A stretch of DNA of 64,000 bases, taken from contig JAHJZX010000037.1 of the NCBI GenBank assembly GCA_018826295.1, positions 1 through 64,000 of the forward strand. Direction: 5' to 3'. Of this stretch, positions 30,166 through 37,097 are shown piece by piece. The notes under the pieces were generated by a model. It saw only the letters and a program-made list of their open reading frames with translations. It did no database searches and was not told the DNA's origin. Positions within the stretch are counted from its first letter, which is position 1, and each line of letters starts with the position of its first letter. Both the position numbers and the translations under genes were made by a program. This stretch comes from Gammaproteobacteria bacterium. Its GTDB lineage: Bacteria > Pseudomonadota > Gammaproteobacteria > Enterobacterales > Alteromonadaceae.

Positions 30166-31668
30166 GTGCATACTGATGCTGAACAACGCCCAGAGGTAAA
30201 AAAAGTGGTGATAGCCGGCGGCGGCACTGCTGGCTGGGTTGCTGCCGCGGCGTTGTCTAAACGCTTACAGGGTCTGGTGCAGGTCGTGCTGGTCGAGTCG
30301 GAAGACATCGGTACTGTCGGTGTCGGTGAATCGACGATACCGCCTGTGCAGCTGTTTCATAATTTGCTGGGTATCGACGAGCAGGACTTTATGCGCGAAA
30401 CCGATGCCACCTTTAAACTCGGTATTTCGTTTGAAAACTGGGGCCAGCTTGGCGATAGATACCTGCATCCGTTTGGCACCACCGGCAAGGGCAGTTTTCT
30501 GGCCGATTTTCAGCATTATTACCTGCATGGCAAAACGCTTGGCGTTACAGCGCCGTTGGGCGATTACTGCTACGAGTTACAGGCAGCATTGGCCGGTAAG
30601 TTTGGCAAAAGCGCTAACTCAATGATCAGCTACGCCTACCATCTGGATGCCGGCCGCTATACCCGCTTTTTACGCCGCTTTAGCGAAGCGCAGGGAGCGC
30701 AGCGCATAGAAGGTAAAATCAGCCAGGTGCAGCAACACAGTAACGGTGATATTCGTGCCTTAGTGCTGGAAAGCGGTGAAGAAGTTAGCGGCGATCTGTT
30801 TATCGACTGCACCGGCTTTCGCGCCCTGCTGATCGAACAAACGCTGCACAGCGGCTTTGAGCGCTGGGACCACTGGCTGCCGTGCAATAAAGCCGCCGTG
30901 GTACAAACCGCACCGGGTGCCAACCTGCCGCCGTATACCCGCGCCATCGCACACGACAGCGGCTGGCAGTGGCGCATTCCGCTGCAGCACCGGGTTGGTA
31001 ATGGCCTGGTGTATGCCAGCGATTATCTGTCTGATGCAGCAGCCAGTGACCGGCTGCTCAGCAATCTGGAAGGCGCGCCGCTGTTTGAGCCGCGCATCCT
31101 CAGTTACCAAACCGGCCGGCGCACGCAGTTCTGGTTGAAAAACTGTGTCGCGCTGGGTTTAGCCAGCGGTTTTATTGAACCACTGGAGTCGACCAGTATT
31201 TACCTGTTTATGAATGGCGTGATCAGGCTATTACGCTTATTTCCGTTTAACGGCGTTAGCCAGCCGCTAATTGACGAGTATAACCAGCAGTCGATCGGTG
31301 AACTGGAGAAGATCCGTGACTTTATTATTCTGCATTATCATCAGACCGAACGCAGCGACAGCGAGTTCTGGAACTATTGCCGCACTATGCCGATACCCGA
31401 CTCTTTGGCGCACCGCATCGAGCTGTTTCGCGCCAGCGCCCATGCCTTTCAAACCGGCGACGAAATGTTCCGCCTCGAGTCCTGGACTCACGTCATGCTG
31501 GGCCAGCGCTTACAACCCAACAGTTATCATCAGCTGGTCGCCAGCCTGCCACCGCAGCAATTAAAGGCGCATCTGCAGCAAATTCGCGACACCATCAGCC
31601 ATGCTGTGGCGCGTTTACCGCAGCATAGCGACTTTATCCGCCAGTACTGTGCCGCCAATACGGACTAA
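30166..31668 (+). CDS. Flavin-dependent tryptophan halogenase family protein
   Basis: GGGTAGW nucleotide motif; conserved K in DATFKLGISFENW; WQWRIP (WxWxIP); FIEPLESTSIYLF. Confidence 0.92.
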   Translation: MHTDAEQRPEVKKVVIAGGGTAGWVAAAALSKRLQGLVQVVLVESEDIGTVGVGESTIPPVQLFHNLLGIDEQDFMRETDATFKLGISFENWGQLGDRYLHPFGTTGKGSFLADFQHYYLHGKTLGVTAPLGDYCYELQAALAGKFGKSANSMISYAYHLDAGRYTRFLRRFSEAQGAQRIEGKISQVQQHSNGDIRALVLESGEEVSGDLFIDCTGFRALLIEQTLHSGFERWDHWLPCNKAAVVQTAPGANLPPYTRAIAHDSGWQWRIPLQHRVGNGLVYASDYLSDAAASDRLLSNLEGAPLFEPRILSYQTGRRTQFWLKNCVALGLASGFIEPLESTSIYLFMNGVIRLLRLFPFNGVSQPLIDEYNQQSIGELEKIRDFIILHYHQTERSDSEFWNYCRTMPIPDSLAHRIELFRASAHAFQTGDEMFRLESWTHVMLGQRLQPNSYHQLVASLPPQQLKAHLQQIRDTISHAVARLPQHSDFIRQYCAANTD

Positions 31669-31673
31669 CCGCT

Positions 31674-32375
31674 ATGCTGGCTGCTAACCCCGCTATGCAG
31701 ATCCACTGCCTGCGCCCCGGCAACGAGCAATCGCCACTGCTGATAATCGATAACTTTATCGCCGAGCCTGAGCAGTTACTGGCAGATGCCGGCCAGCAGC
31801 GCTTTGTTGCCAATTCGCCGTATTATCCCGGCGTGCGCGCGCCGGCGCCGCAGACGTATCAGCACGTGCTGCTGCACAGCCTGACGCCGCTATTGCGCGA
31901 GGTATTTGCCCTGCCCGCTGGCGCGCTGAGTTTTTCGGTCTGTCATTATTCACTGGTGACCACGCCACCTCAGCAGTTAAAACTGCTGCAGCGCATACCG
32001 CATTTTGATACCACCGAACGCCATGCACTGGCGGCGGTACATTATTTATTTCACGGCAATCAGGGCGGCACTGCCTTTTACCGCCACCGTCAGACGGGTT
32101 TTGAAACCATAGATGACAGCCGCGCGCCGGCCTATTTTGCCGCGCTGGAAGGCGAAAACGACGGCCCCAATATCCCCGGCCCCGATGCCGGCTATATTAA
32201 CGGCGACACGCCGCTGTTTACCCAGATAACAGAAGCCGAAGGCGTATTTAACCGGCTGATTATTTACCGCCGCCACGCCCTGCACAGCGGCGTAATCCCG
32301 CATAACGCCAACCTGTCAGCCAATCCGGCAACAGGCCGGTTAACCATCAGCAGCTTTATCGACCTGCAGCCATAA
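31674..32375 (+). CDS. DUF6445 family protein with a 2OG-Fe(II)-oxygenase-like HxD...H...R pattern
   Basis: RIPHFDTTERHALAAVHYLFHGNQGGTAFYRHR ... YRRHALHSGVIP ... GRLTISSFIDL. Confidence 0.7.
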   Translation: MLAANPAMQIHCLRPGNEQSPLLIIDNFIAEPEQLLADAGQQRFVANSPYYPGVRAPAPQTYQHVLLHSLTPLLREVFALPAGALSFSVCHYSLVTTPPQQLKLLQRIPHFDTTERHALAAVHYLFHGNQGGTAFYRHRQTGFETIDDSRAPAYFAALEGENDGPNIPGPDAGYINGDTPLFTQITEAEGVFNRLIIYRRHALHSGVIPHNANLSANPATGRLTISSFIDLQP

Positions 32376-32546
32376 ATGGATTAATCGGTATTTGTCGCCA
32401 ATCAGCTGTACCGATAAGTTATTGTAAGTTTTAAATAAGCAGTGTAGTGTTTTGTACATTAAATTTACAAAGACAGGTTAATCCGTATTTAAAAGCGGGG
32501 GAAAGGTCAACCCGCCGGATAAGCGTTAGCTGCACAAAGGAACACT

Positions 32547-32969
32547 ATGAGCGATCCTCAAAAAACGTGGGACGAGTACTACGCAGGGATAAAAAATCGA
32601 AAAACCGATGAAGCTTTGATGCTTTGGAACCAAATTTTGAGCGCTGGTGCGAGAGAAGAAACTATTTTTGCAATGGACTTTTCACATTTTTGTGATCGTC
32701 CTGAAAGGTTAAAAGAGCTAGCTGATCAACTCAGTGAAAACTATGAGATTGAGTTTTCAGCTATTGATGATAAAGGCTATCAATTTCTCAACTGTACTAC
32801 TCGACCATACGGAAACGAATTGAGTAAAGAGGACTTTATCAATTGGGTTGAGTTTATGTGTGATGTTTCCCAGTCATATAGTTGCGTGTTCTCAAGCTTC
32901 ACTTTAGAGAGCCCAGAATTAGGCATGAAATGGTCCAATAAAAACATTGAATCTAACAAATATAGCTAA
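32547..32969 (+). CDS. Hypothetical protein, cassette-like ORF
   Basis: Small AT-richer ORF on + strand between R'-like sites; FAMDFSHFCDRPERLKELADQLSENYEIEF weakly resembles RraB/DUF695-type folds. Confidence 0.6.
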   Translation: MSDPQKTWDEYYAGIKNRKTDEALMLWNQILSAGAREETIFAMDFSHFCDRPERLKELADQLSENYEIEFSAIDDKGYQFLNCTTRPYGNELSKEDFINWVEFMCDVSQSYSCVFSSFTLESPELGMKWSNKNIESNKYS

Positions 32970-33023
32970 TAACGCGCCCAAGTAAGGACGCCCTAACGCG
33001 CGCCGCTTAGTCTGGCGTAATGC
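32967..33023 (+). repeat. attC-like site
   Basis: TAATAACGCGCCCAAGTAAGGACGCCCTAACGCGCGCCGCTTAGTCTGGCGTAATGC; resembles the layout of class-1 cassette attC sites (CAAG..GACGCC....CGGCTTA.CT..GCGTTA). Confidence 0.5.
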
Positions 33024-33037
33024 CGCAAGAGTTAATC

Positions 33038-33688
33038 ATGGAATATAGTGAAGTTATAGAAAATTGGAAGACTTTCGCTGAAGCTGTCAAAGCTATTGGA
33101 GGTGATCTTCGAGCTTTTACTGTAGAAGAGCCGGCAACTGAAAAAGACATATTAGGATTAGAAGAAAGGCTTGGATTTTCATTGCCCGCATCGTTGAGAG
33201 AGGTGTTAGTTAACTTCTCAAGAAAAGTCGAGTTCCGCTGGTTTTTCCCCGACAAGTACGAACTTGAAGGTGAGTTGTCGGCGATTTTTTCGGGTGACAG
33301 ACATTGGTCACTAGATTGGATCTATGATTTCAATGAATCTAAAAATGGATGGGTTGAGCGGTGCTTCCCAAACAAAGACGATCCATACGATGTTGTCTGG
33401 CACAACAAACTTGCGTTTCATGAAGTGGGTAACGGCGACTATTTAGCTATTGATTTATCTTCTCCCGGTTCGGAGCCCGTAGTTTATTTGAGCCATGATG
33501 ACGGTGATGGGCACGGTGTCGAGTTAGCTAACAACTTCAAAGATTTCCTTTGTGAGAGTAGCCTTATTGGCTGTGTTGGTGGTGAAGACTGGCAGCAACT
33601 GCCATTTATTGAAAATGGCAAAAAACATATAGATGGTAATTGCGGAAATGCTATTAGGCTTAGAAAAGCCCTTGGAATCAAGGCATAA
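33038..33688 (+). CDS. SMI1/KNR4 (SUKH)-family protein, cassette-like ORF
   Basis: EEPATEKDILGLEERLGFSLPASLREVLVNFSRK...; the Met at 33038 avoids overlap with the upstream attC-like site. Confidence 0.72.
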   Translation: MEYSEVIENWKTFAEAVKAIGGDLRAFTVEEPATEKDILGLEERLGFSLPASLREVLVNFSRKVEFRWFFPDKYELEGELSAIFSGDRHWSLDWIYDFNESKNGWVERCFPNKDDPYDVVWHNKLAFHEVGNGDYLAIDLSSPGSEPVVYLSHDDGDGHGVELANNFKDFLCESSLIGCVGGEDWQQLPFIENGKKHIDGNCGNAIRLRKALGIKA

Positions 33689-33787
33689 TAAACGGCTACA
33701 TATGACAAATTTACACTGTCACCTTTTTTGCAAAAACACGCAAAAAAGCCACCATCAAAAATTTGCTCGGTGAGCCGCACGTTAGGT
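33686..33787 (+). repeat. attC-like site with nested imperfect inverted repeats
   Basis: GGCT...CAAATTT pairs with AAATTTG...AGCC; inner CTTTTTTGC pairs with GCAAAAAAG; ends in R'-like GTTAGGT. Confidence 0.6.
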
Positions 33788-33792
33788 ATGGT

Positions 33793-34089
33793 ATGTCTGA
33801 AAAACTTAATGCTCTTTTAACACAAGTAAACGACGAACTGTCATTCATTGAGTTTGTTCAGGCACTTGCAGCCGACTTTGAAGAAGAAAAGGAGTTAGAG
33901 TTATCTCAACCAAAATTGCCTTATTCAACGGGAACGCTTGGTTGGGAAAATGGCTCAATTGACTCAATGCTAAGTGCTGCAGCAGCTTGGGGCTTCTCAA
34001 CTGCTATGAATCCGTCTAATAAAACTAAAGAACAAAATCCTTGGCGCCGGTGTGCACACATTCTGTATGCAGGAAAGTTTTACGAATAA
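33793..34089 (+). CDS. DUF7660-like protein, cassette-like ORF
   Basis: MSEKLNALLTQVNDELSFIEFVQALAADFEEEKE...WGFSTAM...NPWRRCAHILYAGKFYE. Confidence 0.65.
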   Translation: MSEKLNALLTQVNDELSFIEFVQALAADFEEEKELELSQPKLPYSTGTLGWENGSIDSMLSAAAAWGFSTAMNPSNKTKEQNPWRRCAHILYAGKFYE

Positions 34090-34129
34090 AATACCTAACA
34101 AAGTGTACCAACACCGCGCAGTATACCTA

Positions 34130-34303
34130 ATGTTATTGGTTTATTGGGGAGTGGGAATTTACCTCAATGATGAGTATGAACCTGAGATGGTGATTGGCTG
34201 GTTTATTTTCGCTAGCTTAACTAGCTTCTTAGTTGTTCCAGCATCAATCACTTTTGCTTGGGTTATGCGTAAATTGAACTATAGGTTTAACAATGCAACG
34301 TAA
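34130..34303 (+). CDS. Small membrane protein, cassette-like ORF
   Basis: MLLVYWGVGIYLNDEYEPEMVIGWFIFASLTSFLVVPASITFAWVM: two TM segments. Confidence 0.45.
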   Translation: MLLVYWGVGIYLNDEYEPEMVIGWFIFASLTSFLVVPASITFAWVMRKLNYRFNNAT

Positions 34304-34396
34304 CAAACCCAGTTACTATCGGCCACTGAGTGGCCTGAACCCCAACCTCTGCGCGGGTTTCGGGCCTGTACGCGAGCATTACATTTCAAGGTAATT

Positions 34397-34774
34397 ATGT
34401 CTAAACTCTGTGCAAATATGTTTAAATTCTCTGACATCACTTCCGGTGGCGTATTTGGACTTGTAAGTTTAGCCACATTGCTTTCATTTTTCGTACCGCC
34501 AGTTTCGCTAATCATGGCAACGATAGTTCATGGATTATCTTTGGGTAACTGGGGCTTTCTTTATTTAGTGGTATTTATAGGGCTAAATTTTCTCACGTTT
34601 CAACATAAAATTGGCTCCTTGTTGGGCCATGTTTTCCTAATTCTACTTTTGGCTGTATTAGGCAGTGGTTTTTCGTACTTATACACAACGCTGTTTCTAA
34701 TATATTTATCGCCATACATCTTTGTGTACATTGAGGTGCAGAAATCGTCGCCTGGAGCAAGCTGCAATAATTGA
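34397..34774 (+). CDS. Multi-TM membrane protein, cassette-like ORF
   Basis: Hydrophobic 125-aa ORF preceded by a TAAC...hairpin...GCATTAC spacer. Confidence 0.55.
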   Translation: MSKLCANMFKFSDITSGGVFGLVSLATLLSFFVPPVSLIMATIVHGLSLGNWGFLYLVVFIGLNFLTFQHKIGSLLGHVFLILLLAVLGSGFSYLYTTLFLIYLSPYIFVYIEVQKSSPGASCNN

Positions 34775-34939
34775 TGAGAGGTAACCGTAAATACTCAGCA
34801 TTAAATAAACGGGGGTTGCGATTAAATTGCTCGCAAGCTCGTTGGGACAGTTATACGCAGGCGCTGTCACTTCGAACCAATTTTCAGACTATGTATTACT
34901 GCCCTTTATGCGGGCGTTGGTTATTAGGCCAGAGGTAAC

Positions 34940-35518
34940 ATGATTCAAGAATTAGCAACAGTCATATCTATAGTTGTCGGTATTGCCGGTGTCGTAGCAT
35001 TAGTTCATCGAATACTTTTGCAGTCTATGGTAAGTGGAATGAAACAGTTTGAATTGTTTCGGCAACTCCAAGAATTGTGTGGTTCAGACGCAAGGAACAA
35101 CTTAGCAGCTATACGAGTAGCACTTACTTGCTTCACAAAACGCGAACTTACAACGACAGAGATAGAGTTGTTTTTATTAGTTCCTGGCGCATTTTCTTTT
35201 TTGCGGTCCTACGGAAAGTTACGGCGTTATGTAACTATTGACTTCAATAGCAATGAATTTGTATTTAAGCCAGAATTTGATTCAAAAAGAAAACAGATGA
35301 TTGAGTGGGGGAAGCTGGTTGGACTTTATCTAACTTCAGGAACACTTGGAGCAATGCTTGTTTTGGCTGTGCCAATTACTTTGAATACAGGTAAATTAAA
35401 CCCTTGGGGCAGCTTACATATTGCTGGCTACTTTTTGTGTTTAGTAGCTATATTTTTGCTGTTCATGGGTATGAAACTAGACGATGCGAAGCGGTTGGTT
35501 AAAAAAAAATTACCCTAA
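34940..35518 (+). CDS. Membrane protein of unknown function, cassette-like ORF
   Basis: N-terminal TM plus two C-terminal TM segments; stop codon lies in CCTAAC, followed by a GTTAGCG R'-like motif at 35570. Confidence 0.6.
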   Translation: MIQELATVISIVVGIAGVVALVHRILLQSMVSGMKQFELFRQLQELCGSDARNNLAAIRVALTCFTKRELTTTEIELFLLVPGAFSFLRSYGKLRRYVTIDFNSNEFVFKPEFDSKRKQMIEWGKLVGLYLTSGTLGAMLVLAVPITLNTGKLNPWGSLHIAGYFLCLVAIFLLFMGMKLDDAKRLVKKKLP

Positions 35519-35696
35519 CACATTATGAGTCCCATCGGAGTCAATAGGTAAAACCGCTCTTCTGGCCCCGTTAGCGGCCAGTTCTTTGTCCATCAGCAAG
35601 AATAATTAGGGAGCTGGGGAAATGGTTGAACTTAGTCTTGCTACCCTGATGGTAAGCATCCAGCCAGAATACCACGATAACTCAAAGGAGTGAGCC

Positions 35697-35987
35697 ATCA
35701 AAACCTGTCCATACTGCACAAAGATGCTGCCGTTCTTTAACATTGTTCGGCAACGAATGACATCATCTAAAACCAAGCCGTTAGTTTGTCCTTCATGCAA
35801 ATCGGTTATATCGGCAGAAGGTGGAGCAAGCTTGTGGGCGTCGTGTGTGATGTGTTCATCTGGCGGCTACGTCTTGGGTAAAATGTTAGGTGGTTTCAGC
35901 CCTTTTGTCGTGGCTATCTCCGTCATTGTTGGCCTGGTACTCTTCATTGTTTCATCGTACTTTACGGCGCCAATTCGAGATGCATAG
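35697..35987 (+). CDS. Zinc-ribbon membrane protein; start possibly a non-canonical ATC at 35697 (tracked ATG at 35724)
   Basis: In-frame extension IKTCPYCTK supplies the first CPxC knuckle to pair with CPSC; AAGGAG lies 6 nt upstream of ATC. Confidence 0.5.
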   Translation: MKTCPYCTKMLPFFNIVRQRMTSSKTKPLVCPSCKSVISAEGGASLWASCVMCSSGGYVLGKMLGGFSPFVVAISVIVGLVLFIVSSYFTAPIRDA

Positions 35988-35992
35988 CAAAC

Positions 35993-36035
35993 GTTATAAC
36001 CAGGTTAGTCGGCCGCTGTTGGCGGCGTTATAGGT
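35993..36035 (+). repeat. Short attC-like site
   Basis: GTTATAACCAGGTTAGTCGGCCGCTGTTGGCGGCGTTATAGGT: R''-like GTTATAAC and R'-like GTTATAG. Confidence 0.45.
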
Positions 36036-36046
36036 ACTCATTAAGG

Positions 36047-36391
36047 ATGAATATGAAATTTAGAGCAGAAATTTTCGTAGCAGGACTTTTGTTTAGTTCT
36101 TTATCATTTGCCGAAGACGAGGCTCCGCATTTGTGGTGGGGTCATGAAGCTTTGGCAAGCGACGTGGAGCAGTGTGTCTTAAAGTCGCAAGTGGCGCTAT
36201 TGAAGAATGGTTATAAAAATATTTCCTTGAATGAACAGTATCATTTTTTATACGCGACAAAAGAAAAAATGAGAGTTGGCATTCAATGCCTTGCTCAAGG
36301 TAATGGGTCATTTGTGTATGTCAATGTTGCCGGTGGTGATATCAAAGCAGTAGAACAGAACCGCAATAACTTGTTATCTGCTATCAACTAG
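36047..36391 (+). CDS. Small secreted hypothetical protein, cassette-like ORF
   Basis: Signal peptide MNMKFRAEIFVAGLLFSSLSFAED. Confidence 0.55.
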   Translation: MNMKFRAEIFVAGLLFSSLSFAEDEAPHLWWGHEALASDVEQCVLKSQVALLKNGYKNISLNEQYHFLYATKEKMRVGIQCLAQGNGSFVYVNVAGGDIKAVEQNRNNLLSAIN

Positions 36392-36468
36392 AAACCGTAT
36401 AACCAGCAGTAATAAACGGTGTCAGCTCAAAATATATGCCTTTATTGATAGCATTGCCTCACCCGAGA

Positions 36469-36488
36469 AGTGATACTATAGTGTCACT
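36469..36488. promoter_or_regulatory. Candidate TA autoregulatory operator
   Basis: Near-perfect 20-bp palindrome AGTGATACTATAGTGTCACT upstream of the antitoxin gene. Confidence 0.55.
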
Positions 36489-36512
36489 TTAAATTTAGGT
36501 TAGGGTGAGTCC

Positions 36513-36770
36513 ATGAAAGTTGAGCTAGTTACCAACCTCAAGCGCCAGGCGACAAAGATACTGGCAGATCTGCATTCATCGAAAGAACCCGTATTAATTA
36601 CAGAGCATGGTCAGCCATCGGCATACCTGGTTGATGTGCAGGATTATGAGTTTATGCAGCGTCGGCTTACGCTGCTTGAGGGGCTCTCGCGCGGAGAGCG
36701 TGCTGTACTTGAAGGCAGAACCTACAGCCAGAGTGAAGCCAGAGAGAAAATGAGTAAATGGTTGAAGTAA
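36513..36770 (+). CDS. Phd/YefM-family antitoxin
   Basis: NLKRQATKILADLHSSKEPVLITEHGQPSAYLVDVQDYEFMQRR. Confidence 0.9.
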   Translation: MKVELVTNLKRQATKILADLHSSKEPVLITEHGQPSAYLVDVQDYEFMQRRLTLLEGLSRGERAVLEGRTYSQSEAREKMSKWLK

Positions 36771-37060
36771 TCTGGACAGAGCCCGCTGTTCAGGAACTGG
36801 ACGCCATAGCCGAGTACATAGCTTTAGATAATCCTGCTGCCGCAAGCAATCTGGTTAAAGATATTTTCGATAAAACCGGACGGTTGGAAAATTTTCCCCA
36901 ATCCGGCCGCATTGCGCCAGAGCTGCCTGATTCGGTATACCGGGAGCTGGTGATTCCTCCCTGTCGCATTTTTTATCGTCAGGAACAGCAGCAGGTGTTT
37001 ATCCTCTATGTCATGCGGGAAGAAAGACAGCTGCGCGCATACATGCTTGAAAACCGCTAG
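36758..37060 (+). CDS. RelE/ParE-family toxin
   Basis: VEVIWTEPAVQELDAIAEYIALDNPAAASNLVKDIFDKTGRLENFPQSGRIAPEL; overlaps the antitoxin gene. Confidence 0.92.
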   Translation: MVEVIWTEPAVQELDAIAEYIALDNPAAASNLVKDIFDKTGRLENFPQSGRIAPELPDSVYRELVIPPCRIFYRQEQQQVFILYVMREERQLRAYMLENR

Positions 37061-37097
37061 CAAACTGCGGCGAATGCTTCGCCGCGCTGTAACTTAA

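Noticed and set aside
34091-34138. attC site between the DUF7660 and membrane ORFs
   Set aside because: Has CCTAAC and GTTATTG ends but no convincing inverted repeat; not listed as a separate feature.
35691-35693. TGA as selenocysteine codon joining the 23-aa leader to the zinc-ribbon ORF
   Set aside because: No SECIS-like hairpin or selenoprotein family seen; ATC initiation or mutation is simpler.
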